In this document: in pieces, positions 1 to 10,260 of the stretch
How the letters are laid out: the number at the start of each line of letters is the position of its first letter
Numbering within the stretch: position 1 is the stretch's first letter
Origin: Rhodocollybia butyracea
Taxonomy: Eukaryota; Basidiomycota; Agaricomycetes; Agaricales; Omphalotaceae
Assembly (NCBI GenBank): GCA_015501585.1
Contig: JADNRY010000013.1
Span: 310,001-374,000 of the forward strand
Direction of reading: 5' to 3'
DNA length: 64,000 nt
Translations under genes and position numbers: made by a program
The notes under the pieces: generated by a model
What the model was told of the DNA's origin: nothing
Databases searched by the model: none
What the model saw: the letters and a program-made list of their open reading frames with translations, nothing else

Positions 1-165
1 GTAAGCGGAGAATCGGTATCGGTGGGGGTGAGCGCTTTTATATCATCGAAAAGGACCTGAGAAAGCTGTATATGTTAGTTCTTCCTACGATAGGCACACA
101 CAGCCTCACCCAGCAATGCTGTGCTGCTTGTATCTAAATCTAATCTAATCGCAAGGTATTCAATT

Positions 166-1882
166 TCATACTTCTTCGCTGCCTGGAAGAACCAAGTCCC
201 CGATATCTTCTTCTGTTAGTGCATCCTCTGGATTTGCAACTTCACGAACATGAATGACTAGCCGGGAACACAGTATTGAGTGCATGACACGCAAAGGACT
301 AAAGTATACATGAGAGTCAAGGAACTTCAAGTTTCAGTGAAAATCAGCACGTACGTATTTAGAACTTGAAGTTGAGGCTGACCAGAGAGGACCAGAGTCA
401 AATGTTACATCGGTGCGAGTAATCAGGTACATATCACTCACCGGAGCAAATACCAGGACCAAGACGTTGCCGAGCGTTATCGCTAGTTTTATGTTAGCTA
501 CTTATTGCCACCAGAAAACAAACTCACGCAGTATGCACATAAAAAACAGTATGCCTGTAATCCTTAGAGAAGACACTCGCTGTGATTAGGTTTGAACATA
601 CCATCACGATAAAAGTTTACGAGAACGCCCTGGCTTGCGGCGAAGAACCCATACTTGGAATCTAGCGATTGCGTTGGTTTACATTAATAACGAAAGAGTG
701 GGCGCACAGTGACAATCCCGAAAGCCCTGCCAGAAAGTTAATGCTACCACCACTGAAAGGTCAGATTGTCAGCCAATCTTCTCACTATTACAGAGCGTTG
801 AACTCACCTGTTTCACCCACCAAGAGAGATACGTAGTTGACCATCCCATCTTTATTTTCGCCGGCAAGGAAACACGAGGGATATCCTCCCACTGACACTA
901 TTGGCTCTGGATAACGCTTAGTACCGACCATGGGTTGAGAGACTCAGTCGACTCGTGTACCTGAAAATGAACCCGTCCATTTTACGATAGCTAGTAGATC
1001 CACGACGGAGATGAACTAAAGAAATGAACTTCAGACAAATTATCAGCCGTTACTATAGAGCTGGACACTTACAACCCATTGGAGAACAAGGATCAAGAGG
1101 ACTTTGCGAGATCTTTGGCACATGGCGTAAGTGCGTATCATCAGTATTACTGGTAGCCTATTTAGCTTGATTGTCAATATATTCATTATACGCACTGTCA
1201 GAAATTCCTATTCCGAGACCAGAGAAGACTTTACGAGGGTAGGTCAGTCTAGCCCATAACACGGCAGTGTGATATAAAGCTTACTGGTGTTAAAAGTCAT
1301 GGTGCGATTACAAGACTAGCAAAAAATCAAAGAATAGTCAAGATGGTACATGGTGATGCACGCGTACCACAGTGTCAATATAGGGATTTAATTTCTCTGT
1401 ATTATTGTTAGCCTGCTGAAGAGTTTCGTTTTGACGTCTTCACCTTCGATGGCCAATATCGTATCGATAAAAGGAGAATAACGCGTGAAAAGATAGAGAA
1501 CTTTGATCCAGCCCCAATTCGAAAACCATACGTAGGCTACCTGGTAATATCCATGGAATTGGGACCTCGCATTAAGGTTTGTGTCGATCATGGCACCCAC
1601 CTCCTGAGAGAAGGAAAGAATATAGTCGTAGGTCTGATGTACATTACGGTGTTGGTTCAGCCTCTGTGGCGGAATACTGACTGGAGACTCACCAAAAGAG
1701 TGAGCATTGCGACTAAATTTACTTCCTGATTGAGTGCACGCTACCAACTGCGACTTTGAAGGTGAATCAATTACCTTGAGTATACTAGAGAACGATGAGT
1801 GTATTCCACAGCATAAAGCAGCAGTGCTTACTATTACAATATGAGAGTCAATTAAAATAGATGTGATATTATCCGTGGCCAT
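166..1882 (-). CDS. DUF6533 multi-spanning membrane protein
   Basis: This is a spliced gene on the minus strand. I chose the start at 1882 (MATDNITSILIDSHIVI, then a donor). Joining the next exons gives YDYILSFSQE|VAYVWFSNWGWIKVLYL, which is the basidiomycete DUF6533 signature: a YDYxLTxxxE motif followed by a short basic/aromatic stretch and an LYLxxRY helix. A later exon near 1080-1150 reads ILMIRTYAMCQRSRK then LLILVLQW, again typical of this family (a cytoplasmic RTYA motif followed by a membrane helix). The C-terminal exon ends EEDIGDLVLPGSEEV and stops at 166-168. The family consists of 6-7 TM proteins of unknown function, common and multicopy in Agaricomycetes. I did not resolve every internal intron, so the middle exons are approximate. 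Function is unknown. Confidence 0.6.
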
Positions 1883-1948
1883 CGTTTTGTCCAGCAAAAT
1901 CGATAGAAGAATGGCAATATTAAGATGAGGAGGGGGGGAAAAAGACAA

Positions 1949-2449
1949 GAAAGGAACGATGAGACAACCTTTTGTCTAAACAATCAAAGTTGGCCAATTT
2001 CTGATACGAGGGAATCACTACCATCGAAAAATCATGATAGCACCACGCGCAAACGGGCCTGAAATCAGTTCAAGTAGATTACTAAGAGTTACCTCTCGGT
2101 TCTCTCGAGTCTCAGATTTTCGTATCCATGGATCCACGGTCGCGGCGGTGCGTGCTGGATTTTCGACGTTGGTGCAAGATGATCTAATGAGGCAATTCAA
2201 TGGCAGTTTCAATCCCGAGATCTAAAACTTGAGCTACAGCGATAGTATAGCACCCCCAAACTTCATAGAGCTCATATACAAGTATGCAATGGGATAATTA
2301 ATCCCTCCACGTTGGAGCCGGTCAAAGCAAATCATATCATCTAGTACTAACGATTGATTGAAGATGGATTCGCTACCGAGATCAACCGCGATAGTAATTG
2401 ATTTGTAGAGCCTTGGTGTGGTACAGTTTGCTCAGCTGCCCTGGGAGAT
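1949..2449. other. Intergenic, nothing recognised
   Basis: This is a 500-base stretch between the DUF6533 start and the LINE tail. It has only short reading frames open on both strands, with no conserved motif. I see no gene here. Confidence 0.5.
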
Positions 2450-3838
2450 AGATAGATAGATTTATGCCACCGGGCGGGGTCCCACTTGGGAACAGCCGGC
2501 CCCACGCCGCAGCGAGCTCGACCCGCAGAGAGGAAGGTAGACTCCAGCGCGCCGCAGGAGAAAAGATACAAAAACATGTGCGTAGGTAGTTATCTACTCG
2601 TGCTCGCTGTCATCTGTCTCTGGGCCCTCTGTGCCTTCCGTGCCATCCTGCGTGAACCTGCCCCAACACACACCTACCTCATGAATGTACTTAGCTGTAG
2701 GGACAACCTGAGTCCAATGAAAGATAAACCTTTGCAGATAATTGCAGGCATCTGAGTCTGAAAATCGCCTACCCTGGGGAAGGGGAAAGTGAGGAGCGAC
2801 TGTGTCAAGGAAGTCCCGTTGTAGGGCTGGAATCCTGACAAGCTCTGTGCACTGCAAGATCACATGCTGTGGCGTCTCGCGATGCACGCCACAGGCACGG
2901 CAGGTGTTAGAGTCGCTCAGTGGCTGTCTAGACAGTGGGGCTGCCCGGTAGGTGAGAGGTGTGAAATCACCACTCAGCAACCTAGCGAGGGTAACGCGAT
3001 GAGCTGGCGACCTTACCTGAGTCAGGTAGTGTCGGAATGCACGCGTGCATAGCGTACTGGACCCGTCCTCGTGGGGCTCACGGCGCCCACGCAGCAAGCT
3101 CAGCCTCGACCAATCAGCAATATTACCCTAGAGATATGAGTTTGTCTGGCGGCGGATTAGTTGTGTGAGAGCCTTCAGGTCACGGATAACTACATCTGGC
3201 GAGGGATCTGCTAAATTGGGCAGTGAGAGTGACTGGGTATAGCCGTTCCTGGGACGAAGGAGCAGATGTATGGCAATAGCCAGGTCCGCAAGCCAACAGG
3301 GGTAACCGTCCGTATACAACTGCACCTGCTGCTGGAGTGCCAGTGAGGCATAGTGAGTAGGGGGGAGGCGTGCCAAATATATGAGATACTCCAGGGTGAG
3401 AATGGCCCTTCGAGGGCGGAGCGGCATGATATCCAACTCAGTGTAGAGAGGAGTGGTGATAGAGCGTGAGGATAGACCCAGCATTCGGCGGAGACACCGA
3501 GCTGCACCTCTTCCAGCATCTCCACAGACTTGTCTGCATCGGGTGTAATCTCACAGCCGCTGATGAGGTGACAGTCCACCAAGGATGTGTAGAGCAGCTT
3601 GGCTATATCCGGAGGCAGCCGGTTGTGACCTACGAGCAGATCTGACGCTGAGACGCCTCGTGCGGTGGTGATGGCAGAGTCACGTTTGGCCGTGTAGTGG
3701 CCCAGGAAGATGTTTGGGCTAGTAGACTGGAACCGGATACCAACATACCGGACAAGGTCCTTGTACTGGAGAGAGACCCCCGCAAGGATCAGGGCTGGGA
3801 GGGTCGGCGGCAGTGGGCCGAAGATCTGTGTTAATCCT
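2450..3838 (-). mobile_element. Decayed non-LTR (LINE) retrotransposon, 3' part
   Basis: Read on the minus strand, three fragments in different frames join into the C-terminal part of a LINE ORF2. From 3838 the frame reads FGPLPPTLPALILAG, then YVGIRFQS, the reverse-transcriptase region just after the catalytic core. A frame change near 3485 leads to RPRRAILTLEYLIYLARLPP. A further in-frame stop near 3128 precedes the cysteine/histidine motif CRACGVHRETPQHVILQC (C-x2-C-x7-H-x4-C), the usual C-terminal zinc knuckle of these elements. The element is 5'-truncated (no endonuclease and no catalytic RT core) and is disrupted by frame changes and stops, so it is dead. The 3' end, near 2450-2465, is a short TATC tandem repeat, the kind of tail made by target-primed reverse transcription. 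The low-coordinate 3' end resembles that of the insertion at 6139. Confidence 0.8.
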
Positions 3839-4057
3839 ACAGTTTTTGAGCCGTAAATACTATCAGGCTGTAACTCCTAAACGCATAAATAGCCGGTGCT
3901 CCGGCTTCTGCAAAGAAATCACATGTTTCACCGGTCTTCGGTCTTCTCGTTAGCGTGTGATTACTGGAAAGCTTTAAAACCTACTCTGGTCAGCACTTCG
4001 GCTTTTCTTCCTCAGCCATCTACTTTAACGTAGAATTCTACGAAACACTCCACAGAA
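3839..4057. promoter_or_regulatory. Thiolase upstream region
   Basis: This short region lies between the truncated LINE end and the thiolase start codon. It holds the likely promoter and 5' UTR. I identified no specific regulatory site with confidence. Confidence 0.3.
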
Positions 4058-5514
4058 ATGTCTGCCGCCAAAGCCAGAGTCTTAGAGAAACACGACGACG
4101 ATGTCGTGATTGTGTCTGCGTCCCGCTCTGCTCTAACCAAGGTAAGCAAAGCAAGAAACGAACCTAGCGTGAACTAGTTTTAAAAGTACGTTTATGCTAG
4201 GGCAGAAAAGGTGGTTTCAAAGACACCCGACCCGAAGAAATCTTGATGCATGTCCTCAAGCACTCTTACACCTCGACCAAGCTTGATCCCACTCTCATTG
4301 GTGACATTGTCGTTGGTAACGTTCTTCCTCCTCAAGGTGGCGCTAGCACTGCTCGAATGGCTGCACTCGCTGCTGGTATTCCTATCACCACCCCTATCAG
4401 TACCGTGAACAGACAGTGTTCCAGTGGTCTGACAGCCGTGAGCCAGATTGCAAACAGTATCAGGGCTGGAGACATCGACATCGGTATTGGCGCAGGTGTT
4501 GAATCAATGACATTCGGATACGGTACTGGCGCGGTTCCCGAAGGTTACTCTGAACTCGTCATGGAGGATCAAAACGCCGAAGACTGTTTGATTCCCATGG
4601 GTATTACTTCTGAAAACGTTGCCGCCGACTACAACATCTCTCGGGAAACCCAAGACACATTTGCTGCTCTTTCGTTCCAAAAAGCAGCAGCAGCTCAGAA
4701 ACAGAATTTCTTTGCTCCAGAAATTGTTCCCATTCGGGTCAAGCAGGAGTCGCCGGACGGTGGGAGGCAATTCTTGGTTGAGAGCGATGATGGAATCAGA
4801 GATGGTGTTACCAAGGAAAGTCTGGCTAAGCTGAAGCCGGCGTTTACCAAGACAGGTAGCACGCATGCGGGAAATGCCAGTCAAGTGACGGATGGTGCGG
4901 CTGCTGTGCTGCTGGCGAGGCGTAGCGTGGCGAAGAAGCTGGGACTACCTATTGTTGGAAAATTCGTTGGTGCTCAGATTGTTGGTGTTCCACCGAGAAT
5001 CATGGGTGTTGGTCCAGCCTATGCTATCCCAAAGGTATTGGTTTTCTTTATCTTATATATCTCTATACCAACTAGACGCTTTACTCTAGGTCCTCGAAAA
5101 GACCGGGCTTTCCATGTCCGACATCGACTTTTTCGAGATCAACGAAGCATTCGCATCTCAAGCGGTGTGGTGTTGCGAGAAGCTCGGTATTCCATGGAAA
5201 GAAGGCAAAGATTTGAACGGCAAGGTCAATCGATGGGGAGGCGCCATCGCTATTGGCCACCCGCTTGGATGCAGTGAGTTCTTTCAATTCCCCATCCACT
5301 CTCCTTGCTTTCATCCGTCCCGCGCTGCACTCCCGTCCTTCCTAACAATTCACATTACTAATGATGGCTTTTCCTTCTTTCTCCTCTAGCTGGTGCCCGC
5401 CAAATTGCCACCGGGCTCAACATCGCCAAACATGACTCGGAAAAATTATTCGTCACAAGTATGTGTATGGGATCGGGTATGGGTATGGCTGCTGTGTTGG
5501 TGAACGAGCAGTAG
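4058..5514 (+). CDS. 3-ketoacyl-CoA thiolase, peroxisomal type
   Basis: There are four exons: 4058-4141, 4201-5034, 5090-5273 and 5390-5514. Phases agree and give 408 aa. The enzyme cleaves 3-ketoacyl-CoA to acetyl-CoA and a shortened acyl-CoA, the last step of beta-oxidation. The acyl-accepting cysteine is in NRQCSSGL. The second thiolase signature is [15 protein letters not shown], with its catalytic His. The C-terminal active-site motif is [15 protein letters not shown], with the second catalytic Cys. The conserved [14 protein letters not shown] block is present. The length and the MCxGxGMG form fit the peroxisomal POT1/ACAA1 group rather than cytosolic acetoacetyl-CoA thiolases. A clear N-terminal PTS2 is not obvious in this model (it starts [14 protein letters not shown]), so targeting is inferred from family resemblance only. 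The gene stands alone. Confidence 0.93.
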
Positions 5515-6089
5515 TGGATGAATAACCAGATAGTTTTTTTTGGGGTGCACGTTTAACCCTGGTCCGCTTGTTCTTGGACATTGCATCCGATATTCAGTAT
5601 TCATTACACCAGTCTGTGACTCTTACTTTCCCTGCTTCCAAACTTGTCCTTCGTCTTATCATGTACCATATTGTTGTATGGAAGTATGTCTAGAGCACCT
5701 GGAATGAATAAAATTGCCTAAAATTTTATTTGCACAAATCCTACTACTGGGTGGTATTTCAGATGTCGGCTATTGTGTATCGTGTAGTAGCTACAGTCTG
5801 GAGGTGACTGGATTCTCCACGTCAGAAATTCGAAGCGTTGTATCTATTTCTTGTAAGCTACTAGTAAAGGTAACAGACCCACGATATAAAAGTCCATGTC
5901 CCACAAACCATTTCATTGTATACAAAAAGGGACAGAGATAACAGCACGATGCTAACGTTCACATCGTCATCGTAGCTATATATATCTGTTTTCGTTTGAG
6001 CAAAAGGTTCCAGTTGGGGCTAGCAGAAATGTGGGAACCATTGACGATGGCTCGCATCTAAAAATGAAAAAGAGCGAGGCTTATAGTAT
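5515..6089. other. Intergenic, thiolase 3' flank
   Basis: AT-rich 3' flank with a T-run just after the stop (about 5533) and several AATAAA-like stretches around 5705. No gene was recognised before the tRNA remnant. Confidence 0.4.
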
Positions 6090-6138
6090 TGATTCGACCC
6101 GGGCTCGAACCGGGGACCTTCTGTGTGTTAGACAGATG
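6090..6138 (-). pseudogene. tRNA-Val(AAC), 3' half, split by insertion
   Basis: Read on the minus strand this is the 3' half of a tRNA: anticodon stem and loop TCTGT-CTAACAC-ACAGA with anticodon AAC, a short variable region, a perfect T-arm (CCCGG TTCGAGC CCGGG, the internal B box), then the acceptor strand TCGAATC and an A discriminator. A T5 stretch downstream (6070s, minus sense) could act as a pol III terminator. The D-arm and 5' acceptor strand are missing here. They lie about 1.23 kb away at 7372-7400, and their acceptor strand GGTTCGA pairs fully with TCGAATC (one G-U). The repeat ATATC follows directly on the other side, so this half adjoins a retroelement tail. Confidence 0.85.
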
Positions 6139-7371
6139 ATATGATATGATATGATATTTCGCGGCCCAGTCAGCGGCATTTGCCAGCTGAAAGTGGTCCC
6201 TCAAGGGAAGCAGCCGGTCCCTACGCCAGTGCAGGCAGCGAGCTCGACTCCCGTAGAGAAGGTAGACTACGAGCCCGACGCAGGGATGGTAGCAAGGCCA
6301 GGTACATAAGTACAAGGCTAGCTGTTACAACTACTGACTACCTATCTACTGCGCAATGGAGCACATTCCACCCCAATAAAAGAGAGAGGGAGGGTGATAG
6401 GGCAAAACCAGGTCTCCATGCAGGCGTAACCGCACTGTGGCCTTAAAGGCTCTTGCGAGATCCTGGGCGGCTTCCCGTGCTATCCCTATTTGCACAAGTC
6501 ACCAAATCCCACGCAACCGGTGGCGAAACCGGCGCACCAGCACCCTAGGGTTTCATGTGAACACAAGGAGCATTTATACGCAATCAACGTGGTTCGTTGA
6601 AAGTCCAATCTCCCTCCACCTCTTTGCAACCTATCACAGTAACACCCCAGTTGAAGAACAGATCGGTTGTGTGAGCAAATGAGGAGTGTACCCATCAATG
6701 AGCTGGATGGGGTGCGAAGGTCGGGAATAGGAAATGGGTATAAAATATGGCAGCCCATGCAAAGAGTCGTAAATTCTGCCAACTCAAAAAGATGAGAGAG
6801 AGCAAATGGCTCAAGAGAGGAGCGCTTTGTGAAGGAGGAGCGGGCCACCAGGAGCCACAGCAGACGAACAAGGGATGGGAGATCGCACAGTCCCAAGGAC
6901 AAGCCAGCCTCTGTCAGCACTCACTTTCAATCTGATAATTTTAGATGGTAGGGGGCTGATGTATCAGAGAACTGGGAGTGCTGATTCTCACAAGAAGGAT
7001 ACAGAGGCTGTAGCCAGGTAGAAGGGCGTAAATCTCAAACCTGGAGTGACACAGGTCCATGGGATGAAGAATCCGTAATGACGGAGGCGGCGAAGGCAGC
7101 GAAAGCAACGAAAACTATATACAAGTTTATCAGCATACATAGATCTATATAGCATACCTTGAACATTCATAAGTCATCTACGAGACGATGTAGCGGCGGT
7201 AACAGTTCGAGCGACTATGTCTCAGAATGTCTTGGAATATATTTCTTGTGAGGCGACCCCGTTGTTGTTCTGAAATCCAGGAACTGGTAAGAAGAAGAGG
7301 AATAAAGGTGTAGAGTAGAGCTGCAGAGTTAGATGGGTCAAAATTTCGATCCGAAAATATCGATGGTGGTG
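6139..7371 (-). mobile_element. 1.23-kb insertion with LINE-type 3' end, inside tRNA-Val
   Basis: The segment separates the two halves of a tRNA-Val gene. Its low-coordinate end (about 6139-6160) is a run of the pentamer ATATC on the minus strand. The next ~200 bases (to about 6350) resemble the 3' end of the LINE at 2450. Shared blocks include GCAGCGAGCTCGAC and GAAGGTAGAC in the same order and orientation. The rest (about 6350-7371) has no protein similarity that I can read; minus-strand frames are short and broken. It is therefore either a badly decayed 5'-truncated LINE or a composite of more than one insertion. The bases CATC occur at both junctions, consistent with a short target-site duplication. 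Confidence 0.65.
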
Positions 7372-7400
7372 GATGCGATAACCAACTACGCCATCGAACC
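7372..7400 (-). pseudogene. tRNA-Val, 5' half, split by insertion
   Basis: The minus-strand sequence gives the acceptor strand GGTTCGA, then TG, then the D-arm GCGT-loop-TCGC containing the A-box core TAGTTGGTTATC, then GCATC where the match to a tRNA stops. Joined to 6090-6138 through the shared CATC it forms a complete cloverleaf: 7-bp acceptor, D-arm, AAC anticodon arm, T-arm. Alone it lacks the anticodon and B box and cannot be a tRNA. It sits 54 bases beyond the histone deacetylase stop codon. Confidence 0.8.
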
Positions 7401-7453
7401 GGCACTGGAAGGAGTAGTAAGGAGACTTATTGACCTCAGAAAGTAAGTATAAA

Positions 7454-9691
7454 TTATAGATCACTATCTACGACCATCAAGCTCCCATCTCGTATTGCTC
7501 TAGCAACAAGTCGCACTCCACCGCCCTCGTCCCTCTCTCTTTCACGCTCATCCACTCCATCCTCTTCTTCGTTGATCGCCCCAGAGATGGGAGTTTCACC
7601 CCTTGAGTCCCTATAATCCATCGCATCCATCGAAGCACCCCTCGACGGACCTCTCGACGAGGATACACCACCAAGACCATGAGCTCCATTCGCCTCTAGT
7701 GAGCCCAGCGAGCTAAACCCAATCCCAAACGCAGAATTCAAACCTATATCACTGGTTCCACCACCACCAAAAAACCTCCTCCGGCTCGTCTTTGATTCTC
7801 CTGAACACAGCGAGATATCGTACATCATGTTTGTTATGATCGACATTCGCTTGCGAGTGCTTTGGGCGGGATTGGAATTTGCGACTATATCCCGTGGTAA
7901 ATTGGAGGGATGTGAGTTGGATAAACGACGCGCTGTTGATCGTGTTGAACGTTGATAGCTCCGATGGGAGGCATCAGAGTCGTATGCAAGTGATTCCATG
8001 TCTTCGTCTTCGGTATCGGCGTCCGAGTCTGAGTCTGAGGTTGATGAAGCATATGAAGGATAAGACGCGTAGGGGGGATAAGAACGATTTGCGTAAGCGC
8101 GTGATTCCGAGTCTGATTGGAGATGGTATACGAAGCGGGAGTGTTCTGGAAAAGGTTAAGGATAGGAAATAATGAAAGAAAGGGAGAAGAACTCACGAGC
8201 AACCTTCATATCTAGCTCGTCCTTCCATTCCCTTTCCCTTTCCCTCACTACTTCCTTCTCATCCTTGTCCATTGCAGCGTCGCCTTCACTCATACCTACA
8301 ATAATGAGCGTCTATTTCACAGAAGCATAATACACCGTAAACTCACCAAAAAAGCCGACATGGTCTCCAACACTTTCCCTCGGAACATCCATCAACTGCA
8401 CACTGGGCGCCCCAATCCTTCCTTCCAGTTCCTTCAGCTGCTGTAACGCCTCTCACATACCCTATCAATTTCCGTTTGTTTGATTCGCGAACCAGGGCGC
8501 GCAACATCGGGTGGTAGAGGTGGCGAGTATGATGGATCATCGGCGTTTTCGGTAGATGAAGGGTCGGCGATTCGTAAATTGACATCCTCCATATTATTTT
8601 TGACGACTTCTAGTCTGTATCGCGGTCCAAACCACTCGAAATATTCATTCCATGGCATCATCCCCCCTCCCTCGTTTGTATCAACGAGCTGTTCCTGCAC
8701 ATCCAAAGCGCATGCGGTCTCGTAACACCATGCCCTCGCTACGTTCTTCACCGTATATCCTCCCCCGCCCAATAAATACCATTGGTACACCAAATCGGCG
8801 TACAAACGTCGTACAATGTGCGTGACCTTCCATCGTCAGGTTGAAACATCCCAATTTGTCTCCACTGAGCGAATCAGCACCACATTGCAAAACGACGACG
8901 CTTGGGCGGAATACCTCCATGACGCGGGATATGATAGGGTCAAAGATGGACTGAAAAGTCGCATCGGACATTCCATCTTTTAAAGGTATGTTGAGAGCGT
9001 ATCCATGTCCACGGCCACGGCCACGATCTTCCTGCGTCCCAGTCCCAGGAAAATATTCGCCGTATTTGTGGAAAGAGACAGTCATAACCCTATCAGTGGT
9101 ATAAAATGCCTCTTCCACGCCATCTCCGTGATGACAGTCAATGTCGATATACAGAACCCGAGGAAATGTACGAAGGAGATCGAGAGTACACAAAACGATA
9201 TCATTGATGTAGCAAAAACCGGAGGCTTCGCGTTTTTTGGCGTGATGCAGTCCTCCGGCCCAATTTATCGCAATATCGGCATGGCCAGAATTTATACGAG
9301 ATGCACAACCGATACTTCCCCCTGCAGAGATGGTGTTAAACTCCCATACACCTTCAAAAGCAGGATTATCGTCCCCAACTAGAAACTGTGTTCCTCTCCC
9401 TGTTAGCTCCTCGACAGTTTCTGGAGTAACGCGACTAAGAAAATGGATATATTCATCAGTATGGAAGTGGGTCATTTGGTGTGCGGATGCGCGTGGGGGA
9501 CGGAGAGATGTGAACAAAGGATTGGTGAGTAAAAGATTGGGGGCATGCGATGGAGAATTCGTGTAGGCTGATAAAAGTTCATGGGTCATGAGTATTCTGT
9601 GAGGTTTCATTGGGTGGCCCAAGCCGTAGGTGTAGGAACCGACATCTGGGTCGTAATAGTACGAAACGCGTCGTCGGTTTGGAGTGGTCAT
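7454..9691 (-). CDS. Class I histone deacetylase, Hos2/HDAC3 type, two frame breaks
   Basis: Exons are 9691-8347, 8295-8197 and 8145-7454. If two single-base breaks are allowed for, this gives 711 aa. The protein removes acetyl groups from histone lysines with a zinc-water mechanism. The N-terminus ([20 protein letters not shown]) is the Hos2/HDAC3 form. Catalytic parts are visible: [19 protein letters not shown] (His pair), [17 protein letters not shown] (zinc Asp/His), [11 protein letters not shown] (zinc Asp) and [14 protein letters not shown] (transition-state Tyr). The frame breaks are at 8774-8776 (TTT, one base too many, just before GGGGY) and at 8449-8450 (GG, one base short, between VCER and [11 protein letters not shown]). 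The downstream exons are open and in phase, and the tail holds the conserved [16 protein letters not shown] and a Ser/Asp-rich acidic stretch. As written the frame would end soon after the first break, losing the catalytic Tyr. Most likely these are sequence errors; gene decay is the alternative. Confidence 0.88.
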
Positions 9692-10260
9692 GGTCCTGGG
9701 ATTTATCTATGTAGATTTAAAGGAGACGATAGGATATTACAATTGTCAGACAGTGGGATAGAAACCATGAAACCATGCACGAACTTGTTAACGCAGCTGT
9801 TGAACTTGCAACAAGAAGTCGCTGGACTGGAAAGAAGAGTCAAATGCCTGCCGGACGCACCAGGCGCTTAATTCACATCTGTGATGTGACATCACATCAT
9901 GGTGACTCATCTCGATTTGTCAAACCTGAGTTCTCGTCCTCTTAATGAACATACAACTTGCACAACTTCAAGGGATTCCATAAATTTGGTAGAGTACAAA
10001 GCCAAGCGTCAACTTGTTGGAGAAGCAGCTTTCCATTAAACAAGAATCATTGCTAAAGACGAGTACCATGGGAGCTAGCTGCTCTGAGCGAAGTTGTAGC
10101 GGCCTAAATACGACAATGTGCTCGAATATCACCCACTCGTCCACGTGTTATCCCAACGCTTAGCCGACTAGCCCTCAGTGTCCTATCATAACAGTTTGTA
10201 TGAATCCACTTAACGAATAAGTAAAGGATACAGAGAAAGACATACTTCCGCACCGCATCT
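9692..10260. other. Intergenic between HDAC start and Ubp6 stop
   Basis: About 570 bases containing the HDAC promoter (minus-strand gene) and the Ubp6 3' flank. A nearly palindromic stretch around 9882-9909 contains TGATGTGACATCACATCA, resembling a CRE/ATF-type bZIP site. No gene was recognised. Confidence 0.35.

Noticed and set aside
2018..2225. Open frames on both strands of about 62 codons
   Set aside because: No motif, no splice context; overlapping frames on opposite strands are expected by chance.
4504..4884. 126-codon minus-strand frame inside the thiolase gene
   Set aside because: It lies antisense to a well-conserved thiolase exon and has no family features.
6437..6935. Frames within the insertion, considered as a transposase or zinc-finger fragment
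   Set aside because: Cysteine spacing does not fit any LINE or DNA-transposon motif I know; frames are short and broken.
9882..9909. Palindromic TGATGTGACATCACATCA as a mobile-element end
   Set aside because: No second copy or target duplication; a transcription-factor site is the simpler reading.
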